Positions 16,523-25,739 of a DNA stretch of 64,000 nucleotides are shown here, piece after piece. The first letter of the stretch is position 1, and each line of letters opens with the position of its first letter. The position numbers were made by a program, and so were the translations under genes. The stretch comes from Helicobacter sp. 13S00401-1 (GTDB lineage Bacteria > Campylobacterota > Campylobacteria > Campylobacterales > Helicobacteraceae), in contig NZ_MLAR01000004.1 in assembly GCF_002272925.1 (NCBI RefSeq), forward strand, positions 93,969 to 157,968, written 5' to 3'. The notes beneath the pieces are model-generated. The model was not told the DNA's origin. It did no database searches and saw only the letters and a program-made list of their open reading frames with translations.

Positions 16523-18427
16523 ATGCCTATAGATAAAAAGCCTAAAGATCTTAGTCTTTTATATCTTGCCTTAGATGTACCAAAAAGATATATATCAACC
16601 TTTGAAGTTAGTAAGCCAGACTTTAACTCTGCTGCTACAGGGGCTTTTAGCGTAGAGATATTAGGTCTTAAAGACTTAAGAAAATATCTTTTAATCGAGG
16701 CTTACTTAACTAAGCTTAACTTGCCACTTAGCATTTATATTTTTAATCATAGACCTTTTCATAAAAGTATGTTTAAAGTAGGCACTACTTTAAATCTCTA
16801 TGGCAAGTTAGAAAATAAGCTTAATCATCTTCAAGTTAGTAATCCTAAGCCTATAACCACTCTAGATACCATCACTCCTATCTTTAATGGCAAAAAAAAT
16901 CCAGAAAGAGAAAAAATCACTGCCCAAGCTTTGAAAGCCTTAGGAGTAGATTCTAAAAGGGCTAGTTTGATAGAAGAAGTCTTTAAACCTAGCCTTTCTT
17001 TTTTTAAATCTTATAAGGTAAATAACACCTTGCCTAAGGCTAATATGGATGCTTTAAAGTATGTAGAAATTTGGCTTTATCTATATAGACTTAGCTTTAA
17101 AAAAAGAGACTTTAAAGCTAAAGTGACCCTGCCTCTTGAAGCTAGCACTAAGCAGTTAAAAGCCTTTTTATCTAGCCTTCCTTTTAGCCTAACTAGTGGC
17201 CAGATGCAGGCTATAAAGGATGTGCAGTTAGACTTATCTAGCACTTTGCAAGCTAGACGTATCATTATGGGTGATGTGGGCTGTGGTAAGACTATGGTTA
17301 TTTTAAGTGTAGTTGCTATGAGTTTTCCTAAAAGAGTACTACTTATGGCCCCAACTACCATCCTTGCTACCCAGCTTTATGCTGAAGCATTAAAATTCTT
17401 GCCAAGTCATATACAAGTAGTGCTTAAAACTAGCCAGCAAGTGCAGTTTAGAGAAGATATTTTGTTTGCTAGTAGTCTTGAAAATGCCCATTTTGTTATA
17501 GGCACACAAGCTCTTTTGTTCTTAGAAGATGATGTTTTTAAAGACTTTAGTATAGTTATGAGTGATGAACAACATAGATTTGGGACCAAGCAAAGAAGTA
17601 AGCTTGAAGCACTTACATCTAAAAAAAGCGCTCTTAAATCCCATATTTTTCAGTTTTCAGCTACTCCTATACCACGTACTATGGCTATGATAAAAAGTAG
17701 TTATATAAACTTTAGCTTTATAAAAGATCTTCCTTTTAAAAAAGATATCACTACATCTATAGTTGATACTAAGGGTTTTTCTAAGGTGTTAGAGACTATA
17801 AGATCTGAGCTTGCTAAAGGGCATCAAGTAGCAGTTATTTACCCATTAGTACAAAAGATGGAATCTAAAAATGAAAGTTTTGGTACTAGATCAAGCTACC
17901 TTTCATTAGAAGAAGCAAAAGAGTACTGGATAAAAAACTTTGAAAAAGTCTATGTAACTCATGGCAAAGATAAAGAAAAAGATTCTGTTTTAGAGCAGTT
18001 TAGGGAAACTAAAGGGGCTATCTTGCTAGCTACTACCATGGTTGAAGTTGGATTATCACTGCCTCTTTTAAGTGTAGTTGTTATCATGGGAGCTGAGCTT
18101 TTAGGGCTTGCTAGCCTTCATCAGTTACGAGGTAGGGTTAGTAGAAATGGCCTTAAAGGCTACTGCTTTTTGTGCACTAAACTAGACTTTGCTAAAAGTG
18201 ATCTTAAAGATGCAAACTCTAATATGCAAAAAGAAGCCCTTACTAGGCTAGAGCGTTTTTCTAAAACTCTAAGTGGTTTTGATATAGCTGAGCTTGACTT
18301 AGAGTATAGAAGTAGTGGAGACTTGATAGATGGCATAGCACAAAGTGGAGATGAGTTTAAATTCTTTGATATTAAAAGAGATATAGACTTACTTAAAGAA
18401 GCCCTTGCCAATATAGAAGCTTTATAA
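16523..18427 (+). CDS. recG: ATP-dependent DNA helicase RecG
   Basis: Branch-migrating helicase that reverses stalled forks. It has 634 residues, close to H. pylori RecG. The N-terminal wedge/OB part includes GAFSVEILGLKDLRKYLL and LNLYGKLE. The helicase core has TSGQMQAIKDV (Q-like motif), Walker A GDVGCGKT, the DEQH box (DEQHRFG), SATPIPRT, and motif VI LHQLRGRVSR. The start follows the surE stop by one base with no obvious ribosome-binding site, so translational coupling is likely. Confidence 0.95.
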   Translation: MPIDKKPKDLSLLYLALDVPKRYISTFEVSKPDFNSAATGAFSVEILGLKDLRKYLLIEAYLTKLNLPLSIYIFNHRPFHKSMFKVGTTLNLYGKLENKLNHLQVSNPKPITTLDTITPIFNGKKNPEREKITAQALKALGVDSKRASLIEEVFKPSLSFFKSYKVNNTLPKANMDALKYVEIWLYLYRLSFKKRDFKAKVTLPLEASTKQLKAFLSSLPFSLTSGQMQAIKDVQLDLSSTLQARRIIMGDVGCGKTMVILSVVAMSFPKRVLLMAPTTILATQLYAEALKFLPSHIQVVLKTSQQVQFREDILFASSLENAHFVIGTQALLFLEDDVFKDFSIVMSDEQHRFGTKQRSKLEALTSKKSALKSHIFQFSATPIPRTMAMIKSSYINFSFIKDLPFKKDITTSIVDTKGFSKVLETIRSELAKGHQVAVIYPLVQKMESKNESFGTRSSYLSLEEAKEYWIKNFEKVYVTHGKDKEKDSVLEQFRETKGAILLATTMVEVGLSLPLLSVVVIMGAELLGLASLHQLRGRVSRNGLKGYCFLCTKLDFAKSDLKDANSNMQKEALTRLERFSKTLSGFDIAELDLEYRSSGDLIDGIAQSGDEFKFFDIKRDIDLLKEALANIEAL

Positions 18428-18430
18428 AAT

Positions 18431-19426
18431 CTAGTCTATATCATCTTTTTTTAATGGATGGTTTTTACTTACATCACAGGCTAGTTTCTTACCTAGTATA
18501 CTTTCTAGCTTTAAAGGGCTTAAGCCTAGATTAGGACGCACACAAGCTAGCAAATCCTTAGTTATAACTTCACCTTTTTTAGCATCGCGCACTATAAAAA
18601 GACTCCTTGCAAACTCACGCCCAGCCTTTATATCTACTTCCTTACTTGTAAGATCTTTACTTAAAGCCTTTTTTGCATCTTTAAGTACATCTACCATTTC
18701 TTTAAACTCACCTTCATCCATGCTAAATGCACTATCAACCCCACCCAGGCTTTTATCTAGTATGAAGTGTTTTTCTATAGTACTTGCCCCAAGACTTAAA
18801 GCTATCAAAGGTGCAGCATAGCCTAGTGTATGATCACTTAGTCCTATCTTGCAAGATGGATACTTAGCTTGCAAGTCTTTTATCTTATAAAGGGAGGATT
18901 TAGCCAGGGTTGCAGGATAAGATGAGGTACAGTGAAGCAAGGTTATATCAAGTCCTTTTAGTATACTTAGTGCATTTTCTAACTCATCATCATTACATAC
19001 TCCAGTGCTTAAGATAACTGGTTTTTTAGTTTTAGCTATGGCTTTTAAAAGTGGTACATGACCTACTTCAAAGCTAGCTACTTTATATATAGGGTTATTT
19101 AATGTTTCTAAAAACTTAACTCCTTCTACACTAAAAGGACTACTAAAGGCTACTAGTTTTAACTCTTTTGCTAGTTTATATAACTCTTCATGCCACTCCC
19201 AAGGCATATAAGCTTCTTCATAAAGCTCCCATAAAGTTTTATCCTTCCAAAGTCCACTTTTAATCTTGAAGTACTCTAAGTTAGAATCTAGAGTTAAGCA
19301 GCTTGGTTTATAGGTCTGAAACTTCACTGCATTTGCCCCACTTCTAGCTATGGCATGTAAGGTTTTTTTTGCTAAGTCTAAGTCTTGGTTGTGATTAGCA
19401 CTTAGCTCAGCTATTATAAAGGGCAT
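18431..19426 (-). CDS. pseI: Pseudaminic acid synthase (NeuB/PseI family)
   Basis: Condenses a 6-deoxy-AltdiNAc sugar with PEP to give pseudaminic acid, the sugar that decorates flagellin in Helicobacter and Campylobacter. The TIM-barrel part has AELSANHNQ, NAVKFQTYKP, STGVC, LHCTSSYPA, GLSDHTLGYAAPL and IEKHF. The C-terminal SAF (antifreeze-like) domain begins near RSLFIVRDAKKGEVIT (about residue 273). The length of 331 is typical. The gene stands alone, away from other pse genes, in the 3-nt gap between convergent recG and divergent yggS. NeuB or LegI cannot be fully excluded, but SANHNQ favours PseI. Confidence 0.85.
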   Translation of the reverse strand: MPFIIAELSANHNQDLDLAKKTLHAIARSGANAVKFQTYKPSCLTLDSNLEYFKIKSGLWKDKTLWELYEEAYMPWEWHEELYKLAKELKLVAFSSPFSVEGVKFLETLNNPIYKVASFEVGHVPLLKAIAKTKKPVILSTGVCNDDELENALSILKGLDITLLHCTSSYPATLAKSSLYKIKDLQAKYPSCKIGLSDHTLGYAAPLIALSLGASTIEKHFILDKSLGGVDSAFSMDEGEFKEMVDVLKDAKKALSKDLTSKEVDIKAGREFARSLFIVRDAKKGEVITKDLLACVRPNLGLSPLKLESILGKKLACDVSKNHPLKKDDID

Positions 19427-19455
19427 GAAAATCCTTATTTGAGAAAGATAAAAGT

Positions 19456-20124
19456 ATGATAAAAGAAAATCTTAAAAATATCACCTTAAAGATAGAAAAA
19501 GCAGCTAAAAACTATTCACCAAATCACAAAGTAGAACTTCTAGCAGTAAGCAAGTATACTGATATAGATTCCATAAAAGAGGCCTTTGCTTGTGGACAAA
19601 TGCGTTTTGGGGAAAATAAGATTCAAGATTTAAAGCTTAAAGCCCTAGAGTTGCCTAAAGCAAAGTGGCATATGATAGGTCATTTACAAACTAACAAGAT
19701 TAATGGCATGTTAGAGCTTCATAGTGAAGTTGGCTTAGAGCTTTTTGAAAGCCTTGATAGCTTAAAGCTAGCTAGACTTTTACAAAAACACTTAGAATTT
19801 AAAAATGAAACTTTAAACTGTCTTTTGCAAGTTAATAGCGCCAGGGAAGAGAGTAAAAGTGGCTTTTTAGAAGAAGAACTTTTAGAGGCTTTTGAAGTTA
19901 TAAGTAAAGAGTGTAAGAACTTAAAAATACTAGGTCTTATGTGCATAGGAGCCCATGTAGAAGATAGGGCAGTTATAGAAAAAAGTTTTAAAAAAACTAA
20001 GGATTTATTTGATGAGATAGGTGTTTTAAGTGTGCTTTCTATGGGTATGAGTAGTGATTATGAACTAGCTATAGCTAATGGGTCTAATCTAGTTAGGATA
20101 GGAAGTGCTATCTTTAAAAAATGA
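19456..20124 (+). CDS. YggS/PLPBP family pyridoxal phosphate-binding protein
   Basis: PLP homeostasis protein with an alanine-racemase-like barrel fold and no known catalysis. It has 222 residues, with the PLP-binding Lys33 in LLAVSKYT, then RFGENKIQDL, KWHMIGHLQTNK, LLQVNSAREESKSGF, LGLMCIGA, LSMGMSSDYELAIANGSN and VRIGSAIF, all family landmarks. It is divergently transcribed from pseI and lies upstream of the nuo promoter region. Confidence 0.93.
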   Translation: MIKENLKNITLKIEKAAKNYSPNHKVELLAVSKYTDIDSIKEAFACGQMRFGENKIQDLKLKALELPKAKWHMIGHLQTNKINGMLELHSEVGLELFESLDSLKLARLLQKHLEFKNETLNCLLQVNSAREESKSGFLEEELLEAFEVISKECKNLKILGLMCIGAHVEDRAVIEKSFKKTKDLFDEIGVLSVLSMGMSSDYELAIANGSNLVRIGSAIFKK

Positions 20125-20176
20125 CATAAAAAGCTTTTTTTAAAGATAAATGGGATTATTTGTACTAAAATTACGA

Positions 20177-20199
20177 AATCTAAAATAGATTATCTAGAT
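20177..20199. promoter_or_regulatory. Dyad upstream of the nuo operon
   Basis: AATCTA-AAA-TAGATT is an inverted repeat directly followed by the palindrome ATCTAGAT. It lies about 130-155 nt before nuoA, ahead of a TATAAC (about 20236) that could be a -10 box. It may be an operator, or simply chance in AT-rich DNA. No regulator can be named. Confidence 0.3.
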
Positions 20200-20330
20200 T
20201 AAATTTTTATGCAGTTAATACAGCTAACTTGTAGATATAACTTAAAGCCTTATGCAAGAATTGATTGATTTTAGAGCGATTAAGTGTATTAAAATTATCA
20301 AACCCAAAAGCTAAAATAAGGAAATTTGTA

Positions 20331-20717
20331 ATGACCCCTATGTTAGAGCACCCATACTTTGGTGCATTTTTAATCTTCGCATTTACGGTTATAGTATTTC
20401 AACTTACACTTAGAGGTCAGAGGATAATCTCTAGATCTCTTGCTAGCAAACGCACAGAAAAGTTAAAAAATGCTCCTTATGAGTGTGGACCCATCCCAGT
20501 AAAGCAGCCTAATAAGATCTCTAACCAGTTTTACATCATAGCCCTTTTATTTATACTTTTTGATGTGGAAGTAGTTTTTATGATCCCTTGGGCATTAGAG
20601 TATAGACATCTTGGAATCTTAGGTTTTGTAGAAATGATATGTTTTATAGTTTTACTTGCTATAGGCTTTTTTTACGCGTGGAAAAGAGGAGCGCTTTCAT
20701 GGCAAGACATCAAGTAG
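20331..20717 (+). CDS. nuoA: NADH-quinone oxidoreductase subunit A
   Basis: Small membrane subunit of complex I near the quinone site. I start it at ATG 20331 ([18 protein letters not shown]), giving 128 residues, because AAGGAA lies 8 nt upstream and the family begins here. The longer frame from 20265 has no support. There are three membrane segments, with the conserved loop KNAPYECGP between the first and second and [13 protein letters not shown] in the second. It is the first of 15 nuo genes and overlaps nuoB by 19 nt. Confidence 0.97.
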   Translation: MTPMLEHPYFGAFLIFAFTVIVFQLTLRGQRIISRSLASKRTEKLKNAPYECGPIPVKQPNKISNQFYIIALLFILFDVEVVFMIPWALEYRHLGILGFVEMICFIVLLAIGFFYAWKRGALSWQDIK

Positions 20718-21202
20718 ACTATACCAAGGGCTTACCTGTAGCTTTAAGCACTGTTGATAAGCTATTAAACTGGGGGAGAAGCAACTCTCTTTGGCCTTTA
20801 ACTTATGGACTAGCATGCTGTGCTATAGAGATGATGGCAACTGGTGGATCACGTTTTGACTTTGATAGATTTGGGATAATCTTTCGTGCTTCCCCACGTC
20901 AAAGTGATGTGATGATAATAGCGGGCACGCTTACTAAAAAGCATGCTGAGTTTACAAGGCGTCTTTATGATCAGATGCCTGAGCCTAAGTGGGTAGTATC
21001 TATGGGAAGTTGTGCTAATACTGGCGGTATGTTTAATACCTATGCGACAGTTCAAGGAGTAGATAGGATAATCCCAGTTGATATCTATCTCCCAGGTTGT
21101 GCCCCACGTCCAGAGACCTTGCAGTATGCCATGATGGTTTTACAGCAAAAAATAAGAAAACAAAGAGCCTTTACACCAGAAGCAAAAAAACGACTTTTGT
21201 AA
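20699..21202 (+). CDS. nuoB: NADH-quinone oxidoreductase subunit B
   Basis: Carries Fe-S cluster N2, the last cluster before quinone. I start it at ATG 20699 ([18 protein letters not shown] 7 nt upstream), giving 167 residues inside the 3' end of nuoA. The four N2 ligands are visible: the adjacent pair in [13 protein letters not shown], one in [10 protein letters not shown], and one in LPGCAPRPE. Confidence 0.98.
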   Translation: MARHQVDYTKGLPVALSTVDKLLNWGRSNSLWPLTYGLACCAIEMMATGGSRFDFDRFGIIFRASPRQSDVMIIAGTLTKKHAEFTRRLYDQMPEPKWVVSMGSCANTGGMFNTYATVQGVDRIIPVDIYLPGCAPRPETLQYAMMVLQQKIRKQRAFTPEAKKRLL

Positions 21203-21248
21203 ATTTATAAAGTTATCAAATGCATATGAACTAAAGGAAGTTTAAAGA

Positions 21249-22052
21249 ATGATAAGAAGAAAATCGCCGTCTTTAGACGTGCAAAAAAAACCCTACCATA
21301 CAGATAGATTCTATGAGCCTATACTTTCGCACAGAGTGGCTTTTGAAGATAGCCCTTTTTTAGAAGTTTATGAAGCCTTAAAGCAAAAAGTAGAAGTAGA
21401 AGGTTATGTAGAGCTTAATCAAGCTGTTTTTTATGTAAGCAAAGATGAACTAAGAGAGACTTTAGTAACCTTAAAGTCACTAGGTTATGATGTATTAAGT
21501 GAGCTTAGTGCTATAGATAATTTAGCAATTAATAATACCTTAGAGATGTTTTATCAAATACTTTCACTTGATGAAAAAAATAAAGGCAGAAAAAGACTAA
21601 GAGTTAAGTGTTCACTTAGTGAAGGCGAAGATATGCCTAGTGTTAGTGATATATATAAGTGTGCTAACTGGAGTGAGAGAGAGTGCTATGATATGCTAGG
21701 TATTAGGTTTGAAGGTCATCCTTTTATGAAAAGAATCTTAATGCCAACTGACTGGGTAGGTCACCCTCTAAGAAAAAGTTATCCCTTACAAGGTGATGAA
21801 GCTGCTAGTTGGTATGAAGTAGATAAAGTTTTTGGTAGGGAGTATAGAGATATCATAGGACCTGAGCAAAGAGATAGTGCAAGGATAGATAGGGAAGATA
21901 CAGTGCATTTTGCACGTATAGGCAAGGAAGTCCCAAGAGGTGAAAAGCCAAGCGAGCTAACTACAGAAGTAACTTATCAAGAAGCACATAAGCCTTTAGT
22001 TGTAAAAAAACTTAGTCCTAAAAAGACCAAAAAACTAGATAAGAGAAAGTAA
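21249..22052 (+). CDS. nuoC: NADH-quinone oxidoreductase subunit C
   Basis: Peripheral-arm subunit of complex I, separate from NuoD here as in H. pylori. It has 267 residues, with the signature SERECYDMLGIRFEGHP followed by KRILMPTDWVGHPLRKSYPL. The C-terminal about 60 residues are a charged extension ending in a run of lysines. AAAGGAAG precedes the ATG, and nuoD follows after 9 nt. Confidence 0.95.
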   Translation: MIRRKSPSLDVQKKPYHTDRFYEPILSHRVAFEDSPFLEVYEALKQKVEVEGYVELNQAVFYVSKDELRETLVTLKSLGYDVLSELSAIDNLAINNTLEMFYQILSLDEKNKGRKRLRVKCSLSEGEDMPSVSDIYKCANWSERECYDMLGIRFEGHPFMKRILMPTDWVGHPLRKSYPLQGDEAASWYEVDKVFGREYRDIIGPEQRDSARIDREDTVHFARIGKEVPRGEKPSELTTEVTYQEAHKPLVVKKLSPKKTKKLDKRK

Positions 22053-22061
22053 GGAGAGGTA

Positions 22062-23291
22062 GTGGCACAGTTTTATAATAAGCTTCAAACGCAGTTTGAA
22101 AACGTTATGTTTGAACAAGATGATAGCCATATGGTCTTAAACTTTGGCCCACAACACCCTAGCGCACACGGTCAGCTAAGACTAGTGCTAGAACTTGATG
22201 GAGAAAAAGTTAAAAGAGCACTTCCTGATATAGGCTACCTTCATAGAGGTGTAGAAAAGCTAGCAGAAAATATGATTTATAATGAGTTTATGCCTACTAC
22301 TGATAGGATGGACTATACAGCAGCAAGTTCTAATAACTTCGCCTTTGCTCATGGTGTTGAAACTTTACTTGGTATAGAAGTACCAAGACGTGCGCACGTT
22401 ATAAGAGTGTTAATACTTGAGATAAATAGAATCATGTCTCACTTCCTTTTTATAGCAACACATGCACTAGATGTTGGTGCTATGTCAGTTTTCTTATACG
22501 CTTTTAAAGGTAGGGAATATCTACTAGACTTGATGGAAGACTACTGTGGGGCTAGGCTTACTCACCATGCCATTAGGATAGGGGGAGTGCCACTAGATAT
22601 AGATGATAAGTGGATAGATGATGCAAGAGATTGCATGAAGCAAGTTATAGATTCCACTAATCTTGTAAGAGGTCTTTTAGATAAAAACAGAATCTGGCGT
22701 TTAAGACTAGAAAACGTGGCAAAGTTTAGCGCTGCTGAAGCTAAAGAGTGGGGACTAAGTGGAGTTATGCTAAGAAGTACTGGCATAAAGCATGATATAA
22801 GAAGAGAAGAGCCTTATGCTGTTTATGATGAGTTAGAGTTTGATGTGCCTTATACTAATAGTGGTGATTCTTATGGTAGATATCTACTTTATATGGAAGA
22901 GATATATCAGTCTATTAGTATCATAGAACAAGCCCTAAGGCTTTATAAGTACACAGATACACCACTTATGGCACATGCACCAAATTATATATCTTCGCCA
23001 AAAGAACAAATCATGACTCAAAACTACTCTTTGATGCAGCACTTTGTTTTAGTAACTCAAGGTATGCGTCCTCCAAAAGGAGAAGTTTACGCACCTACAG
23101 AAAGTCCAAAAGGAGAGCTAGGCTTTTTTATAAGTTCACTTGGAGAAGCCTATCCTCATAGGGTTAAAGTAAAAGCACCTAGCTTTTACCATCTTCAGTC
23201 TTTGGAACAAAAGCTAGTTGGCCATTACTTAGCAGATGTTGTAACTGCTATAGGTTCATCAAATGTCATCTTTGGTGAGATAGATAGATAA
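22062..23291 (+). CDS. nuoD: NADH-quinone oxidoreductase subunit D
   Basis: The 49-kDa-type subunit that lines the quinone cavity, 409 residues. It starts with GTG at 22062 after AAGGAG. Landmarks are [74 protein letters not shown], and the C-terminal [11 protein letters not shown]. Complete and in place. Confidence 0.98.
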   Translation: MAQFYNKLQTQFENVMFEQDDSHMVLNFGPQHPSAHGQLRLVLELDGEKVKRALPDIGYLHRGVEKLAENMIYNEFMPTTDRMDYTAASSNNFAFAHGVETLLGIEVPRRAHVIRVLILEINRIMSHFLFIATHALDVGAMSVFLYAFKGREYLLDLMEDYCGARLTHHAIRIGGVPLDIDDKWIDDARDCMKQVIDSTNLVRGLLDKNRIWRLRLENVAKFSAAEAKEWGLSGVMLRSTGIKHDIRREEPYAVYDELEFDVPYTNSGDSYGRYLLYMEEIYQSISIIEQALRLYKYTDTPLMAHAPNYISSPKEQIMTQNYSLMQHFVLVTQGMRPPKGEVYAPTESPKGELGFFISSLGEAYPHRVKVKAPSFYHLQSLEQKLVGHYLADVVTAIGSSNVIFGEIDR

Positions 23292-23310
23292 CAAGGGAAG
23301 GTTTGAGCTA

Positions 23311-23538
23311 ATGAAAAGATATGATTTAAGACATTTGAAGAGTGATTTTTATGGGAAGTTAGAAGAGCTTATGGAAAGTGGCTTAGAGCGTGAAGAAGTT
23401 GGAATCTTTTTGTTTGAAAGGGGCGCTTATGAAAACATACAAAAAAGCGCAGACTTTGTAAAAGAAAGAGGCTATATTTTAATGAATTCTTTACAGTTTA
23501 ACCACGTAGACTGGACCATAGTGGTTAAAAAGCCCTAA
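23311..23538 (+). CDS. NuoE-position small subunit (HP1264-like)
   Basis: A 75-residue protein (MKRYDLRHLKSDFYGKLEEL...SLQFNHVDWTIVVKK) in the slot where other bacteria have nuoE. It lacks the thioredoxin-like fold length and all four Cys ligands of the NuoE [2Fe-2S] cluster; the sequence contains no Cys at all. H. pylori has a protein of almost the same size and pattern at this position (HP1264), within a complex I thought not to take NADH through classical NuoEF. I infer an accessory subunit of the electron-input module. Confidence 0.85.
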   Translation: MKRYDLRHLKSDFYGKLEELMESGLEREEVGIFLFERGAYENIQKSADFVKERGYILMNSLQFNHVDWTIVVKKP

Positions 23539-23548
23539 GGTAGTAGCT

Positions 23549-25723
23549 ATGATGAAAGATAACCCAAAACTACCTTATAGTGTAAAGGACTTCCCAAAAA
23601 CCCTTCCTACACTAAAGTACTTTAATACACAAGAACCTAAAAATATTAAAGCTTTTATAGGATGGGATGGGCTAGTTGTATTAGATGAAAGCATAGACTT
23701 GTTAGATGCTTTAAAGATGTATGCTAAGCAGTATCAACTTTATGCACAAAGCTGTGGAAGATGTACTCCTGGAAAGTATGGCGGTCGTGTTTTATATGAG
23801 ATGCTTAATAAGATACAAAACAGCCCTGAAGCAAGTGTAGATGACTTAGCCAAGCTAAAAGAGATATGTAATCTTATGCATAAGACTGCAAAGTGTGAGA
23901 TAGGCAAAACTACACCTAAGCCTATACTTCAAGCACTAGATACTCATATAGATGTATTTACTAGAAATATAAGTAAAAATAAGCAAAAGCTTAATAAGTC
24001 TAATATCATAAAGTATAAAACTCCAAAAGAAGAAGAGGACTTTAAGCTAGAAGGTGAGGCTTCAGATGGAAGCCAAGTCTACTACAAGGCTAATACTTTT
24101 GCTAAAGAGATACAATCTCATAATATTAACCCAGACATGCATGATGCTTTTAATGTTTTAGAACGTTTTAAGCTAGCAGTACACTCTCACTCTCATAATC
24201 AAACTTATATATCTAAAATAACTGCACCTTGCACTGATATGTGTCCAAGCCATGTAGATATACCCGGATATATAGAAGGTGTTAGGGATAAGCGCTTTTT
24301 AGATTCTTTAAGTGCTACAAGAGGGTCCATGCCTCTAGCACAAGTTTGTGGTCGCGTGTGCCCTCACCCTTGTGAGCACGCTTGTAGAAGGGCTATACTT
24401 GATGAGCCTATAAGTATTATGGAGTTAAAAAGAGTTGGGGCAAGCTATGAGATGGAGTACAACACTCCTTATATGCACCCAAATTTTATAGAAGCACAAG
24501 AAGACTTGAAGAATAAGAAAGTTTGCGTAGTTGGTGCGGGACCTGGAGGTTTAAGTGCGTCTTATTACATGGCATTACAAGGTATAAAAGTAGATGTTTA
24601 TGAAGCCTTGCCTGTGCTTGGTGGGGCTGTAGCTACTGGCGTTCCTAACTACCGTATGCCTATAGTTGCTTATAACCATGATATAGATATGCTAAAAACT
24701 TTAGGTGTTACTTTTCATACTAACTATCCTATAACCAAAGAAAACTTCTTAGATATAGAATCTAAATATGATGCAACAGTGCTTGCAGTTGGCACTAGAC
24801 TTTCTAAAAAACTAGGCTGCATTAATGAAGACTTTAGCTTAGAAGGCTATCTTCCTGCTATAAAGTTTATGGATCATGTAAACCTAGCTGAAAAGTTTGG
24901 CTTAGAAAGTATTCCTGATTTAACTGGGAAAAATGTAGTCTGCATAGGCGGAGGCTTTACTAGTATGGATGTAGTGAGGTGTTGTATAAGATTAAATGCC
25001 AAATCTGTCATCATGCTTTATAGAAGAGATGAAGCAACTATTATAAAAAACACTAGTAGTGAAGAGTATCATGAAGCAGTAGAAGAAGGCGTAAAGTTTG
25101 ATTTTTTAAGTGCTGTCCATGAGATAGTCTCAGAAAATGGAAAAGTAAGGTCTTTAAAAGTAGATAAGTTTGAGCTTAAAAAAGTTGAAGGCTCACCAAA
25201 AGGCGAGTTAGTGCCACTTGAAGGTGGTGGTTATACCTTAGAGTGTGACATAGTTATACCTGCTGTTAGTCAAGAGTTAGATGCTAGCTTTTTAGATGAA
25301 AGCTTTGGTATAGGGCTAACTAAGCGTCATACTATAGATGCTGATCCTCATAGTTTTTCTACTCCAAGAAAGGGAGTTTTTGCTTGTGGGGATTGTGTAA
25401 GTGGTCCTCTAACTATAGTTAATGCAGTAGGGCAAGGCCGCAGGGTTGCAAACGTAGTAAAAAGATATCTACTAGATGGACAGATAAGCTTAAGTGATGA
25501 TGAGAAAATGGAAGATTTACTAAAAGATGTTGGAGTTTATGATAGCAGTAGAGAGGTTATAGGTTGGATGAAGGGTGATAAGAGAGCCCATAGTGACAAG
25601 CTAGAGCCTAGTTTTAGGGCTAAAAACTTTGAAGAAGTAAACTTTGGATTAGATAGGAAAGATGCTATAAAAGAAGCCCAAAGATGCATGAGATGCTATT
25701 ATATTAGCATGTGTGTTGTGTAG
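23549..25723 (+). CDS. Complex I input flavoprotein: NuoF Fe-S domain fused to GltD/NfnB-like oxidoreductase
   Basis: A 724-residue protein in the nuoF slot. Residues about 1-150 match only the C-terminal Fe-S (N3) domain of NuoF: SCGRCTPGKYGG (C69, C72) and KCEIGKTTP (C116). The third Cys of the usual CxxCxxC is Gly75. The FMN and NADH sites of NuoF are absent. From about 220 it resembles the small subunit of glutamate synthase or NfnB: a Cys-rich Fe-S region (C228, C232, C267, C271, C275, C279), FAD motif VVGAGPGGLSASYYMA (from about 318), NAD(P)H motif CIGGGFTSMD with YRRDE, FAD-end motif GVFACGD, and a C-terminal RCMRCYYISMC. I infer that it feeds pyridine-nucleotide (perhaps NADPH) or ferredoxin/flavodoxin electrons into complex I. 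Confidence 0.85.
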   Translation: MMKDNPKLPYSVKDFPKTLPTLKYFNTQEPKNIKAFIGWDGLVVLDESIDLLDALKMYAKQYQLYAQSCGRCTPGKYGGRVLYEMLNKIQNSPEASVDDLAKLKEICNLMHKTAKCEIGKTTPKPILQALDTHIDVFTRNISKNKQKLNKSNIIKYKTPKEEEDFKLEGEASDGSQVYYKANTFAKEIQSHNINPDMHDAFNVLERFKLAVHSHSHNQTYISKITAPCTDMCPSHVDIPGYIEGVRDKRFLDSLSATRGSMPLAQVCGRVCPHPCEHACRRAILDEPISIMELKRVGASYEMEYNTPYMHPNFIEAQEDLKNKKVCVVGAGPGGLSASYYMALQGIKVDVYEALPVLGGAVATGVPNYRMPIVAYNHDIDMLKTLGVTFHTNYPITKENFLDIESKYDATVLAVGTRLSKKLGCINEDFSLEGYLPAIKFMDHVNLAEKFGLESIPDLTGKNVVCIGGGFTSMDVVRCCIRLNAKSVIMLYRRDEATIIKNTSSEEYHEAVEEGVKFDFLSAVHEIVSENGKVRSLKVDKFELKKVEGSPKGELVPLEGGGYTLECDIVIPAVSQELDASFLDESFGIGLTKRHTIDADPHSFSTPRKGVFACGDCVSGPLTIVNAVGQGRRVANVVKRYLLDGQISLSDDEKMEDLLKDVGVYDSSREVIGWMKGDKRAHSDKLEPSFRAKNFEEVNFGLDRKDAIKEAQRCMRCYYISMCVV

Positions 25724-25739
25724 TATGGGAGGTAGAGTT

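Noticed and set aside
20265..20330. N-terminal extension of nuoA
   Set aside because: AAGGAA sits just before ATG 20331 and NuoA proteins begin there; the extension has no ribosome-binding site.
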